Positions 52,136 to 61,634 are shown, numbered from the stretch's first letter. The stretch is 64,000 bases of DNA from UBA3941 sp002385665 (GCA_050949255.1 JBMNFJ010000016.1:1116001-1180000), one strand, 5' to 3'. Notes: a model not told the origin generated them from the letters alone. A program made the numbers and translations.

Positions 52136-53688
52136 GTATAATGGTGTAAAAAGAGAAATAATTTGAGCCAAGGCTCATGCCTCGGTTAGAATATAGTTAC
52201 CCAACAATACCAAACCGAGGAGGATGAACCATGGCTCAGTATAATATTACAATAACCGAGGAACTTTTGCACGGATTATTTTTATCAAATGGCAGGGATG
52301 AAGCATTTTCTAAATTATTGGAAGAAATCTTCAACCAGGTACTTTTAGCACAATCTTCAGAACAATTAAGGGCTGAGCCCTATGAGCGGACTGAAGAGCG
52401 AACAGCATACCGCAATGGATATAGAAATAGAGAGCTAACTACCCGGGTAGGCACGATTACACTGCGGGTTCCCAGACATCGAAATGGTCAATTCTCTACA
52501 GAGCTATTTGCCCGGTATCAGCGTAGTGAACAAGCATTGGTTCTGGCAATGATGGAGATGGTCATAAATGGTGTTTCCACCCGAAAAGTAGAGCAAATTA
52601 CCGAAGAGCTGTGTGGGAAGAAGTTTTCCAAATCAACCGTCTCAGCTCTTTGCAAGAATCTGGATCCTATGGTGGAAGCCTTCAGAACACGACCTCTACA
52701 TTGCCATTATCCCTTCCTCATGGTGGATGCCATCTATGTAAAGGTACGGGAGAATGGCCGTATACAGTCAAGAGGTTTACTGATTGCCATAGCCGTAAAT
52801 GAAGAAGGCCATCGTGAAATCATCGGATTTCAATTAGCCAACAGCGAATCAGAAAGCAGTTGGGGAGAGCTCTTCTCTTCCCTTAAGGATCGAGGACTAA
52901 AGAACGTTGATCTGGTTACCTCCGATGACCACAAAGGACTGGTCAATGCTATTAGAAGGCACTTTCAGGGAACCAGCTGGCAGCGTTGTCAAACTCACTT
53001 TTCCAGGAACATGCTGGATCATACGCCGAAAGCATTGCAGCCTGAAGTTAAGGAAGAACTGCGCCGGCTTTACGAATCCGTTGATCTGGAGAGTGCTCGC
53101 AAGGTTCGGGATCAGATCATCAAAACCTATGAATCCAAAGCACCAAAGGCTACAGCTTTACTGGACGAGGCCTTTGATGACATAACCGCTGTTCTTGCAC
53201 TGCCCCTGAAGTATCGGAAACGGCTACGCACTACCAATGGTGTAGAGAGGCTTAACCAGGAAATCCGTCGTCGGGAACGGGTGATTAGAATCTTCCCAAA
53301 TTCGGCATCTGTCATCCGGCTCATGGGTGCTCTATTGATGGAGCATGATGAAAAATGGCAAACAGGGCGTAAATACTTTGATATGGCTCTATATTATCAA
53401 ATACAGGACAAAGAATTAAAGGATAGCCCTGCTGCCTAAAACTCGCATTTATTCCACGGTCCTATTGACACGGGGGCCCCTGCCCCCTCTGGACACCCAT
53501 TTATGGCGGAAATAAGCCTATGGGGGGCGGTTTTTCCCGCCCCGAGATTATACCAGAGGGGACTCCCCCGTATCAACAGGCTTTCGCGGCATAAACGCTT
53601 ATGTTTTTCAAGGTGCAAAAAATATCGTTTTAAACAATTTCAAATTATTTAACTACCGAGGCATTTTACACACTATTTTGGACTTGAC
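52136..53688 (+). mobile_element. IS256-family insertion sequence, copy 2
   Basis: 1553 bp, orientation opposite to copy 1. Left end GATTAAGTCCGTATAATGG, right end CACTATTTTGGACTTGAC, with CCTCGG subterminal repeats. TTTGAAA lies just outside both ends (52128-52134 and 53690-53696), consistent with an 8-9-bp target duplication with small end changes. The 3' untranslated part (53440-53688) differs wholly from copy 1, so the two are related isoforms and not a recent duplicate. Confidence 0.9.
52231..53439 (+). CDS. IS256-family transposase (mutator type)
   Basis: 402 residues, complete, with the same layout as the copy at 39145: Asp in PFLMVDAIYVKV, Asp in LVTSDDHKGLVNAI, Glu in TTNGVERLNQEIRRRERVIRIFPN, and the WQRCQTHFSRN block. 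RBS CCGAGGAGG. All catalytic residues are present, so the element may still be active. Confidence 0.95.
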   Translation: MAQYNITITEELLHGLFLSNGRDEAFSKLLEEIFNQVLLAQSSEQLRAEPYERTEERTAYRNGYRNRELTTRVGTITLRVPRHRNGQFSTELFARYQRSEQALVLAMMEMVINGVSTRKVEQITEELCGKKFSKSTVSALCKNLDPMVEAFRTRPLHCHYPFLMVDAIYVKVRENGRIQSRGLLIAIAVNEEGHREIIGFQLANSESESSWGELFSSLKDRGLKNVDLVTSDDHKGLVNAIRRHFQGTSWQRCQTHFSRNMLDHTPKALQPEVKEELRRLYESVDLESARKVRDQIIKTYESKAPKATALLDEAFDDITAVLALPLKYRKRLRTTNGVERLNQEIRRRERVIRIFPNSASVIRLMGALLMEHDEKWQTGRKYFDMALYYQIQDKELKDSPAA

Positions 53689-53712
53689 TTTTGAAAATTA
53701 GGATAATATATA
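53684..53712 (+). promoter_or_regulatory. Hybrid promoter at the IS256 edge
   Basis: -35 TTGACT (53684-53689) lies in the last bases of the insertion sequence and points outward; 17 bp further is TATATA (53707-53712), or TATAAT at 19 bp (53709-53714). IS256 elements are known to create such promoters. It would start transcription about 12 bp before the RBS of the mannonate dehydratase gene. Confidence 0.45.
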
Positions 53713-53731
53713 ATGCATATGGAGGGGTTTT

Positions 53732-54805
53732 ATGAGCATTCCTATGAAGGTCGTACCCGGTTACTTTAATACAAAACCTGGCATACAGGTTGGCACCAAG
53801 ATGCAAGGACCCATAACCCGCGACGAGAAGGGGAATATAAAACTGGACAATGATGGGGTCGCCTTTCTCCAGCAGATGGGTATAGAATGGGTAATGATAG
53901 GTCATCGTCAGGTGCCCGAACACACTGTTGAGTGCTACAAGGAACTTAAGGATGTGCTTGCGGAGGCAGGGCTTAAGATTTTCCGCCTGGAGAACTATGA
54001 ATTGCATAATATGCCTGATATCACTTTGGGGCTGGAAAATCGGGACAAAATGCTTGACAGGTATCTGCAATACATATCGGATTTGGGCGAGGCCGGAATC
54101 CATTACGCTACCTATGCGCATATGGGCAATGGTATCTGGCGCAGTGATGAAAAGGGTACAGTCCGCGGCGGGGCCCTGGCCGGCGGTTTGGATCTCAATG
54201 CTCCAAATCGTTCCATAGCCTTTGGCGATTTCGAATGGCCCCTAAGCCATGGCAGGACCTTCGGCGAGGATGAGCTCTGGGAAAACTACGAGTATTTTAT
54301 TAAACAGGTTGTCCCTGTGGCGGAAAGTGCCGGTGTATACATCGGAATACACCCCGATGATCCGCCGGGATGCACCATAGCAGGAGTCCCCAGATGTATA
54401 TTCAGCAGCTTTGATGGGTACAAGCGTGCATTGGAGATAGCCGACAGCCCCAATATTGGAGTTTGCCTGTGCGTCGGCTGTTGGTTGCAGGGCGGTGAGG
54501 AAATGGGCGCTACTCCTGAGGAATTCATAAAATATCTGGGGGAAAACAATAAACTCTTTAAGCTTCACCTGCGCAATGTTACCGCTCCGCTGTACAGCCC
54601 AGGTGGCTTTAATGAAACCTTCCCCGACGCCGGCTACTATAACCTGATCAATGTGATAGAAGCCCTGGACGAGATAGATTTTGACGGGGTTGTAATAAAT
54701 GACCATCTGATAGATATGGTGGGCGGGCATTATACCTGCGAGGCATACTTTACCTCCTACCTGAAAGGTGCGGTGGACGCCGTGCAGAATCATCGGAGGA
54801 AATAG
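53732..54805 (+). CDS. Mannonate dehydratase family protein
   Basis: 357 residues, TIM-barrel fold of the UxuA family. It converts D-mannonate to 2-keto-3-deoxygluconate in glucuronate breakdown. Recognised by IGIHPDDPPGCTIAGVPRC (metal-site His), VCLCVGCWLQGG, LFKLHLRNVT (His) and VINDHLIDMVGGHY (His). RBS GGAGGGG. Directly downstream of IS256 copy 2 in the same direction and closed by a terminator, so it is now a one-gene unit that may depend on an IS-derived promoter. Confidence 0.85.
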   Translation: MSIPMKVVPGYFNTKPGIQVGTKMQGPITRDEKGNIKLDNDGVAFLQQMGIEWVMIGHRQVPEHTVECYKELKDVLAEAGLKIFRLENYELHNMPDITLGLENRDKMLDRYLQYISDLGEAGIHYATYAHMGNGIWRSDEKGTVRGGALAGGLDLNAPNRSIAFGDFEWPLSHGRTFGEDELWENYEYFIKQVVPVAESAGVYIGIHPDDPPGCTIAGVPRCIFSSFDGYKRALEIADSPNIGVCLCVGCWLQGGEEMGATPEEFIKYLGENNKLFKLHLRNVTAPLYSPGGFNETFPDAGYYNLINVIEALDEIDFDGVVINDHLIDMVGGHYTCEAYFTSYLKGAVDAVQNHRRK

Positions 54806-54853
54806 TAAGGATTTAAAGGATTAATCTGAGGAAATCAATAAAGGATTTAAAGA

Positions 54854-54886
54854 AATGGGTCGCGGTTCATATCACCGCGACCCATT
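54854..54886 (+). terminator. Terminator of the mannonate dehydratase gene
   Basis: 13-bp stem AATGGGTCGCGGT / ACCGCGACCCATT, 7-nt loop, then ATAATT. It is strong by stem, weak by T run, and may also serve the convergent PfkB gene. Confidence 0.7.
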
Positions 54887-54937
54887 ATAATTGGTTTCAT
54901 CTGTGATTATTGTATTGTGATTACAGGATGGGCTAGT

Positions 54938-55882
54938 CTAATACCTGGTTATGGTCACCATGTTATAAAACTTATCCACCAATTCCCGGCTTACATAACC
55001 TGTCCTGGCAAATTGAGTGTTTGCCATTCCGCAGGCCATTCCGGTCTTGAGGACATCCTCCGTAGGTTTGCCTTGAGCAAGGCTTACCGCACATCCAGCG
55101 ATAAAGGAGTCCCCGGAACCGACTGTACTTATGGTTTCAATGGGAGGAGCCTTTAGCCTGAAGGCACCTTCACCCGTAACTGCTATACAGCCTTGGGCTC
55201 CTAAAGTGACACATACCAATTGGACACCATTTTGCTGTATCCTTCTTGCTGCCTCCAATATTTCCTCTTCCAGGTCCATCTTCCTACCTGCTACGGCCTC
55301 CAGCTCGGTCGTATTGGGCTTGATCATAAAAGGACGATATTCCAGACTCTTTACAAGAGCTTGACCACTGGTATCCAATAGCAGCATTTTACCATACTCC
55401 CTGGAAATCTCTATCAGCTCCCCATAAAAATCTATGGGTACTCCCCTTGGCAGACTCCCTGATATGGTAACTATATCCGCCTCTTTGACGATGTTTCTAA
55501 AATTGATCAGAAATTTTTCCTGCTCCTCCGGGGATATTTCAGGCCCCGGTTCCAGGACTTCTGTAGATGTATCAAAGACCGGGTCATTTATGGCTATGCA
55601 GATCCGGGTATCACCTGCTATCTCGGTAAAGGCGTCTATGATTCCCAGCTCTTTTAGCCGGGTCCGTATAAATTGACCGTTTCCCCCGCCCAGGAATCCA
55701 GTAGCCATCACCTTGGCTTCCAGAATACTGGCCACTCTGGATACATTAAGACCCTTCCCACCTGCCGTAGCCCACATACCCCTGGGCCGGAACACATCCC
55801 CTATGGCAAAGGACTCAACCTCATAGACCTTATCGATGGCAGGGTTTAAGGTAACCGTTAAAATCACCGTATCTACCCCCAA
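54938..55882 (-). CDS. PfkB-family hexose kinase (1-phosphofructokinase/tagatose-6-phosphate kinase group)
   Basis: 314 residues. LTVTLNPAIDKVYEV at the start is the 1-PFK/LacC hallmark. Next are AGGKGLNVSRVA, ITISGSLPRGVP, FMIKPNTTELEAV and the anion hole/catalytic TVGSGDSFIAGCA with the base Asp. It phosphorylates a furanose phosphate (fructose-1-P or tagatose-6-P type). It follows the acetylxylan esterase gene by 10 bp. Confidence 0.88.
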   Translation of the reverse strand: MGVDTVILTVTLNPAIDKVYEVESFAIGDVFRPRGMWATAGGKGLNVSRVASILEAKVMATGFLGGGNGQFIRTRLKELGIIDAFTEIAGDTRICIAINDPVFDTSTEVLEPGPEISPEEQEKFLINFRNIVKEADIVTISGSLPRGVPIDFYGELIEISREYGKMLLLDTSGQALVKSLEYRPFMIKPNTTELEAVAGRKMDLEEEILEAARRIQQNGVQLVCVTLGAQGCIAVTGEGAFRLKAPPIETISTVGSGDSFIAGCAVSLAQGKPTEDVLKTGMACGMANTQFARTGYVSRELVDKFYNMVTITRY

Positions 55883-55892
55883 GGCTTTATAC

Positions 55893-56849
55893 CTATAATC
55901 CCATCATAAATTCATAGGTCATATCATCAAATCCGGGCAGGCCTTCATGTCCAAAGTCCGGATAAATAACCATTCTTTTTGATGATGTGATCTTATTATA
56001 GGCGGCAAACTGAGTAGAAGGAGGACATATTGTATCCATCAGGCCAACAGCCATCATGACCTCACCCTGAATTCGCCTTGTCATGTGCTGTACATCGATA
56101 TATCCCAAGGTAGTAAAGACCTCATCTTCCCTGGAATGGGTAGGATCAAAGCGCCTGAAATAATCCTTGATTTCCTGATAGGCATCCTTGGCAAGATCCA
56201 TCTCCCACACCCTCTTGTAATCGCATAGGAATGGGAAAACCGGTGCTGCCCTCTTTATCCTGGGTTCCAGAGACGCACAAGCCAAGGTCAGTCCCCCGCC
56301 CTGGGAACCACCCATGGCCCCCACACGGTTCTCGTCAACTTCAGGCATATCCATTACAATCCTGGCCAGCTGAGCCGTGTCTAAAAATATACTCCTGAAC
56401 AACAGCTTTTCAGGATCATCGTCAAGGCCTCTTATTATATGACCATGTAAAGTGTTTCCCTTTACTCCTCCCACATCTTCGGACAGACCTCCCTGACCTC
56501 TGCAATCAAGGGCAGCTACGGAGAAACCGCTTGCTACATAGGCCAACTTGTCCGACCAGTCGCCGCTGTTGCCGGAGTAGCCATGAAACATCAAAACAGC
56601 CGGATGTGGTTTGCTGCTGTTTTTTGGACGTAAATATTTGGCATGTACCCTGGCACCGCCTACTCCCGTAAAGTACAGGTGGAAGCACTCTGCAAAAGGG
56701 GTTTGAAATTCTGCAGGCACCAATTCCACTTCCGGGTCAAGGGCTTTCATCTCATCCAGAGCCTTGTCCCAATACTCGTCAAAGTCATGAGGGCGTGGAT
56801 TAATACCCTGGTATACTTTTAGTTCCTCTAATGGCATATCTATTAGCAT
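55893..56849 (-). CDS. Acetylxylan esterase (AXE1/CE7 family)
   Basis: 318 residues, alpha/beta hydrolase of carbohydrate esterase family 7. Catalytic Ser in GGSQGGG, Asp in GLMDTICPPST, His in PDFGHEGLPG, and the typical LDCRGQGGLSEDVGG loop. No signal peptide: like other CE7 enzymes it is intracellular and deacetylates imported xylo-oligosaccharides (or cephalosporin C). This supports hemicellulose use as the theme of the region. Confidence 0.93.
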   Translation of the reverse strand: MLIDMPLEELKVYQGINPRPHDFDEYWDKALDEMKALDPEVELVPAEFQTPFAECFHLYFTGVGGARVHAKYLRPKNSSKPHPAVLMFHGYSGNSGDWSDKLAYVASGFSVAALDCRGQGGLSEDVGGVKGNTLHGHIIRGLDDDPEKLLFRSIFLDTAQLARIVMDMPEVDENRVGAMGGSQGGGLTLACASLEPRIKRAAPVFPFLCDYKRVWEMDLAKDAYQEIKDYFRRFDPTHSREDEVFTTLGYIDVQHMTRRIQGEVMMAVGLMDTICPPSTQFAAYNKITSSKRMVIYPDFGHEGLPGFDDMTYEFMMGL

Positions 56850-56932
56850 AGCAAATCTCCTGCCTTTCGTTTATATTAAGTAGTATAAAGCATAATTAAG
56901 CAAATATTGAAATATCCATTAAAATTGGTGAA

Positions 56933-56966
56933 ACAGGCCTGGACATCAAGCTGTCCGGCTCCCTGT
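56933..56966 (-). terminator. Hairpin after the glycyl-radical enzyme gene
   Basis: Imperfect stem ACAGG..GGACA / TGTCC..CCCTGT around TCAAGC, 45 bp beyond the stop, followed on the minus strand by TTTCACCAATTTT. Confidence 0.45.
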
Positions 56967-57010
56967 ATATCTAACTTTAATATATATGATGATTTATATA
57001 CAACATATAC

Positions 57011-59425
57011 TTACAGGTTGTGTTCCACCCTTTTAAGATGCAGCATCTGGGACTCCTTGCTTAAGAGGGTGAAATACGCTGACCAACCCCCCATCCTAAC
57101 CCTTAATCCTCTATAGTTTTCCGGGTGTTCGATAGCCTGCCTTAATTCTTCGGCACTGGTGATGGTCAGGGTCATCATATTCCCTCCCAAATCCAGGAAT
57201 GTCTTTATAAGGGCGGATATCCGCCTGGTTCCCTCCTCGCCTTCCAGACCATTCATATTGACCCTCAGATCTATTGGTGCCCCTGCAGCCATTGGAGAGG
57301 TATTGATTTTCAGGTATGAATTTATAGCTGCCGTAGGCCCGTTGGTATCGCGGCCGGGCGCTGGGGACAGGTTGGCTGCAATCAGCTCCTGGGCATTCCT
57401 GCCATCAGCCGAAGCCCCGATCCGTTTCCCGATGGATATAACCCATGAAAATGTGGCTATGCTGGGCGAAAAAATGATCCGGGGATAGGATTTCGCGTGA
57501 TACTCAACCCGTTCTATAAAATAATCCGTCATCTCCCTGGCAATACTGTCGACTTCCTCATTCCCATTTCCCCATTTTGGGGCACCGGTCAGGAACTTAT
57601 ACCTCAATTCCTCTGCCCCTGCCCAATCATTCTTAAGTATTTCTACCAATTGGGGCAGGGTAAGCAGCTTCTCCTCAAAGACGAACTTCTTGATGGCCAT
57701 GGCCGCATCCGCTGCATTGGAGACAGCCTCGGCCAGTACGTGCCACAGGATATATCGGGCCCCTAAATGGGTTAAGTCTGTCAAGTTTTCTATACAATCC
57801 CTGGTAAGGGCGGAGAGCAGAGGGTTATTCCCAAATCTGCCATGGCTGCCTTCACTGAAGATAATCCTGGTGACATGTTCTATGGAGTGCTTTAGCATGT
57901 AGTCCGTCTGTATGCGCCACAGATCCATCAGCTTCTCAAAGCTGGTAATCTGGGATGTATCCCCCGTATCAACACCGTCGATTACGGGGTTGGAGGGTCC
58001 GACATAGGCTGAAAAGCTCATAGGGTTGTCCTTGCTGGGTGGCTTTACCTTGGAGCGGTTTCCTTTATGGATAAAGGATTTTCCCCCGTTTATGGCCAGC
58101 TCCAGAAGGTAGAGGAAATTAATGCCCCGTATCATCTCCTGATTGGACATACCCTGTATCAGGGTTTCCCAACAATTGGAGTTGGCGTAATTGCATGCGT
58201 CCTCCCTGGGTATTCCCAGCTTCTCATAGGCAGAGATAATTATATCGTCATTGTTTATAAAGGGCATTCCACCGCCGGTTTTCAGAACCTCGGCAACACG
58301 ATCAAGCAAAGCCTTGGGGCTGTTCTTGTGCATCCGCACTGTCAATACCGGACTGGTCATAGAGATTTTTTCATGAGCATTCAGGAAGAGATAGGTCAAA
58401 ATATTGGTGCTGTCGCTTCCATCGGGATTTAAACCGCTGATTAAGATATTTTGGCCCCAGTGGTTGATTGCATCCGAGGCATCGATATCTCCCTCTTTGA
58501 CAAACCCGTTATTATAGGTCATAATGCTCTGTCTGGGGGCACCCGGGATTGCAGCCTGATCGGTATATGTGTAGTTTTCCGGACGAACCTGAGCCCTGTC
58601 ATTGACATGAAGGCAGAAGGAATCCACCAATTCCTGGGCTTCTTCCAGGCTTATCCTGCCCTTTTCATAATCCATCCGGAAATATGGATAGAGCAGATAA
58701 TCGATCCGACCTATAGGTATATAGGTCATGGTATGGGTAAAGGCATAGTTTACAAACCATATGGATTGGATGGCTTCCTTAAAGGATTCTGCCGGGTAAA
58801 GGGGCACCTTATTGCAGATACGGGCCATTTCCAGCCAGTGGGCCTTCCGGTTTTCGTCGGATTCCTCTTCCGCCTTGGATCTGGCCAGTTCTCCATAGCG
58901 TCTTGCCATTGCAACCAAGGCCTCCGCCTCTATTCTAACCCCTTCAATAAAGTCCTTCTTTTCCTTGCGTTCATCCGGATCCTGGATACCGGAAAGAGTT
59001 TTCTCCTTCTCCTCCAGCCTGGATATTATACCGGAAATCCCTTGACTAAGCAGAGTCTCATAATCAGGGCACTTGTGGGACATATGGACGTTGCATTCAC
59101 CCAGTTCGCTGGGCTTTAGAAACATTGGAAGATTGCAGCGAACTATTTGGCCATTTAGGAGGCTCCTGCCTGCGATCAGATCGTAGTCTTCGATGGCGAT
59201 GGGCATCTCGTGCATAACCCTCGCGAAAGCCATCGCCCTTCGAATGTTAGTGCTGTATTCCCAGGTATCCTCGTTGATGACCGAAAGGTCCCCGCCCCAT
59301 GCCAGCTGTTTTTGCTCCATCCTTTCTCTTATGGTGTCGTAGTGGGCCTTAATCCTTGGTGTCATCTTGCGTAGGGATGGCATTTCCCTCGCCTGTCTTT
59401 CCCCATACTCCAGAATGCTTTTCAT
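57011..59425 (-). CDS. Glycyl-radical enzyme, PFL/diol-dehydratase superfamily
   Basis: 804 residues, full length. The C-terminal radical motif RVRMGGWSAYF places the glycyl radical at Gly780. The active-site loop has Cys418-Trp-Glu420 (ANSNCWETL), the C-x-E arrangement of dehydratases and lyases rather than the C-C of pyruvate formate-lyase, but with Trp and a preceding Asn where characterised members have G-C-V-E. The supporting loop GGGMPFINNDDII is conserved. It should cleave a C-O or C-C bond in a small polyol or acid. The activase gene follows upstream at 59604. The substrate cannot be named from the sequence. Confidence 0.88.
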   Translation of the reverse strand: MKSILEYGERQAREMPSLRKMTPRIKAHYDTIRERMEQKQLAWGGDLSVINEDTWEYSTNIRRAMAFARVMHEMPIAIEDYDLIAGRSLLNGQIVRCNLPMFLKPSELGECNVHMSHKCPDYETLLSQGISGIISRLEEKEKTLSGIQDPDERKEKKDFIEGVRIEAEALVAMARRYGELARSKAEEESDENRKAHWLEMARICNKVPLYPAESFKEAIQSIWFVNYAFTHTMTYIPIGRIDYLLYPYFRMDYEKGRISLEEAQELVDSFCLHVNDRAQVRPENYTYTDQAAIPGAPRQSIMTYNNGFVKEGDIDASDAINHWGQNILISGLNPDGSDSTNILTYLFLNAHEKISMTSPVLTVRMHKNSPKALLDRVAEVLKTGGGMPFINNDDIIISAYEKLGIPREDACNYANSNCWETLIQGMSNQEMIRGINFLYLLELAINGGKSFIHKGNRSKVKPPSKDNPMSFSAYVGPSNPVIDGVDTGDTSQITSFEKLMDLWRIQTDYMLKHSIEHVTRIIFSEGSHGRFGNNPLLSALTRDCIENLTDLTHLGARYILWHVLAEAVSNAADAAMAIKKFVFEEKLLTLPQLVEILKNDWAGAEELRYKFLTGAPKWGNGNEEVDSIAREMTDYFIERVEYHAKSYPRIIFSPSIATFSWVISIGKRIGASADGRNAQELIAANLSPAPGRDTNGPTAAINSYLKINTSPMAAGAPIDLRVNMNGLEGEEGTRRISALIKTFLDLGGNMMTLTITSAEELRQAIEHPENYRGLRVRMGGWSAYFTLLSKESQMLHLKRVEHNL

Positions 59426-59603
59426 GCTTTGTCTCCCCCTAACTTCTAGCTATATTTACTGAATTGTATAACATATAGCTGACTGAATCAGTTTGCGTAA
59501 CAACAATGGTAATAGGCTATTGATGAGCGAATGACTTCATTGATTTGGTATAGCCATTACCATTTCATTAGCCATCACCTATATTTATTACTTGCACAAG
59601 GAC

Positions 59604-60527
59604 CTAAATTACATCTATACCCGTCCGGGCAACCATATCTTTTAAATCACGATAATAGTCCTTGCTTCGGCTCTCCACCTCTCCCAAAGGATAGGGCCTA
59701 TCCACCCACTCATACTTTGAATGTGCCATGGCGTTATAGGGCAACAGCTCAATTCTTTTGATTCCAAGACCCAGGACAAAGTTCGCTGTTTCAGTGATTT
59801 GCTCCGGTGCATCGTTGATGTTGGGTATGCATGGGATACGGATGAGAATTTTCTCTGCTATTTTAGTATCCCTACATAAGGATTTTAGATTGTTGAGGAT
59901 CAGCTCATTGCTCTTACCTGTATATTTCCGGTGAAGGTTTGGATCCATCAGCTTGATATCATAAAAGATAAGATCAACCAAGTCTGCCATTTCCTCTAGT
60001 TTATTATATTCCCCATAGCCCGTTGTTTCCAAGATAATATGTATTTCCTTCCGACGGCATTGCTTAATAAGCCTTAAGACAAAATCCGCCTGAAACAGTG
60101 GTTCTCCCCCGCTTATGGTTACGCCACCGCCTGAGTTTTTGTAAAAGGGTATATCCTGTTCTACTATATTCATTATTTCGTCTACGGTTTTATATGAGCC
60201 AGCCACGCGAAGTGCTTTAGTGAAGCATGCCTGGGTGCATGTGAAGCATTCCTTGCAGTGCCCACGATTGACTTTAATTCCCCTTATATCGCTGACAACT
60301 TCATTGTTTATGGTAATTGCCCCTTCAGGGCAGGCCTGGATACATTGGTAGCATTCCCTGCATCTTGATCGCTGATAAAGCAATTCAGGACCTGCCGGCT
60401 GTGACTCCGGCGAATGGCACCAAAGGCAGCGCAGCATGCATCCTTTCATAAATATAACTGTCCTTATTCCAGGGCCATCATGGGTTGCAAACCTATCGAT
60501 GTCCAGGATCAGACCCTTATCACCCAA
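59604..60527 (-). CDS. Glycyl-radical enzyme activating protein (radical SAM)
   Basis: 307 residues. Radical SAM cluster motif C-x3-C-x2-C in GCMLRCLWCHSPES, then two ferredoxin-type blocks (CRECYQCIQACPEG; CKECFTCTQACFTK) as in activases of the dehydratase type, and GGVTISGGEPLFQ for SAM binding. It installs the radical on the 57011 enzyme. The start codon is TTG (60525-60527) behind a GTGAGG site; no ATG fits. The two genes are 178 bp apart. Confidence 0.93.
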   Translation of the reverse strand: MGDKGLILDIDRFATHDGPGIRTVIFMKGCMLRCLWCHSPESQPAGPELLYQRSRCRECYQCIQACPEGAITINNEVVSDIRGIKVNRGHCKECFTCTQACFTKALRVAGSYKTVDEIMNIVEQDIPFYKNSGGGVTISGGEPLFQADFVLRLIKQCRRKEIHIILETTGYGEYNKLEEMADLVDLIFYDIKLMDPNLHRKYTGKSNELILNNLKSLCRDTKIAEKILIRIPCIPNINDAPEQITETANFVLGLGIKRIELLPYNAMAHSKYEWVDRPYPLGEVESRSKDYYRDLKDMVARTGIDVI

Positions 60528-60638
60528 ACCTCACACCCCCGTGTAATGTGCTTATATCAGTGGATATGCCTATCGGATTGTACTACTATTCTTTATATGT
60601 GCTTCTATTCATGATTATTGCAAAGTACTCTGTCATAA

Positions 60639-61634
60639 TCAGCCGTAATACTCTTTAATAGCCTTTTTCACGGAATAATATGCGGGTTTGGGGTTTAAAT
60701 TCGTATCTACTATACCCCAGAAACATTCGGCAGGACATCCGACCCTTCCGCAAGCCCAGCAGGTTTTAGGGTCGCTCCACTTAAAGAGGAATTGACCCAG
60801 CACATGAGGGTGCTTTGCAAACAGTTCTATACCTTGTCTCAGATATTCTGCCTGTACTTCTTCAGTATGTCCACCTTCAACCTCGTAATGCCAGCCAAAC
60901 ACATGACATACACTGGTATAACCGGGCTTCATTATGGTACCTTCGGGGGGTGCAGGCTTTGTTTCCCCACTGGAAGAATAACCCCATTCAACTGCTACTA
61001 TAGGCAATTTATATCTTTCATACAGTATATCAATAGCATCATACCATTTCTCTATGCCCGGTCTCTGCCAGGAACCAAAGTACTGATCATCGCCTATGAA
61101 TCCAAACTTATGTCCTTCCCTATATACCATGTCCGCAAATTCCAGCCCCTGGTCCCATACCCTGGACAGGTTTATTCCACACAATGCATCAGGATCAGCA
61201 GATACAATCCCCTCACAAGACCAAAAAGCGGTTTCTGCGACTATATCCAACCCGTGTCCCTGATCAAAATGGTCAAGTTCATTCCCAATACACCATAAGG
61301 GACCGACCATCCTCTTTAGATCATTGACATACCAGGCACAGGTTTTCATCACGTTTTCATAGAATTCCTCTGAGCCTACCGGACCTAGAAAGTCTTTGTT
61401 GAAATCCCTCAATCCCGGTGTTGTGACCATGACCTTAAAACCCTTTTCATGGGCTACCTGTATCACTTTGCGAAGACGTATATACTCTTCGGTAAGTTCA
61501 CCATACATGGCATCCTTCCATGGAAAGGCAACATACCTCCTTAGCCAATTAAATCCGGCTTCTTTTACCATGTCCAAGTCGTGACCATCGTTGTGATAGT
61601 AATTCAGTCCAATGACCTTTTCCTTAAGTTTCAT
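60639..61634 (-). CDS. TIM-barrel glycoside hydrolase (GH2/GH5-like)
   Basis: About 331 residues from ATG 61634 (GGGAGG before it). Clan GH-A features: GFNWLRRYVAFPW, LWCIGNELDHFDQG with the acid/base Asn-Glu pair, and PIVAVEWGYSSSGE with the nucleophile Glu. A Cys cluster (CWACGRVGCPAEC) near the end is unusual for glycosidases and may bind a metal. No signal peptide, so it acts on imported oligosaccharides. Exact family uncertain. Confidence 0.75.
   Translation of the reverse strand: MKLKEKVIGLNYYHNDGHDLDMVKEAGFNWLRRYVAFPWKDAMYGELTEEYIRLRKVIQVAHEKGFKVMVTTPGLRDFNKDFLGPVGSEEFYENVMKTCAWYVNDLKRMVGPLWCIGNELDHFDQGHGLDIVAETAFWSCEGIVSADPDALCGINLSRVWDQGLEFADMVYREGHKFGFIGDDQYFGSWQRPGIEKWYDAIDILYERYKLPIVAVEWGYSSSGETKPAPPEGTIMKPGYTSVCHVFGWHYEVEGGHTEEVQAEYLRQGIELFAKHPHVLGQFLFKWSDPKTCWACGRVGCPAECFWGIVDTNLNPKPAYYSVKKAIKEYYG

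Noticed and set aside
38901..53688. Composite transposon bounded by the two IS256 copies
   Set aside because: The copies differ in their 3' regions, copy 1 lacks a target duplication, and copy 2 has its own flanking TTTGAAA repeat, so they inserted independently.
58451..59119. 222-residue plus-strand ORF
   Set aside because: Antisense to the glycyl-radical enzyme, whose motifs prove the minus frame is the real one.
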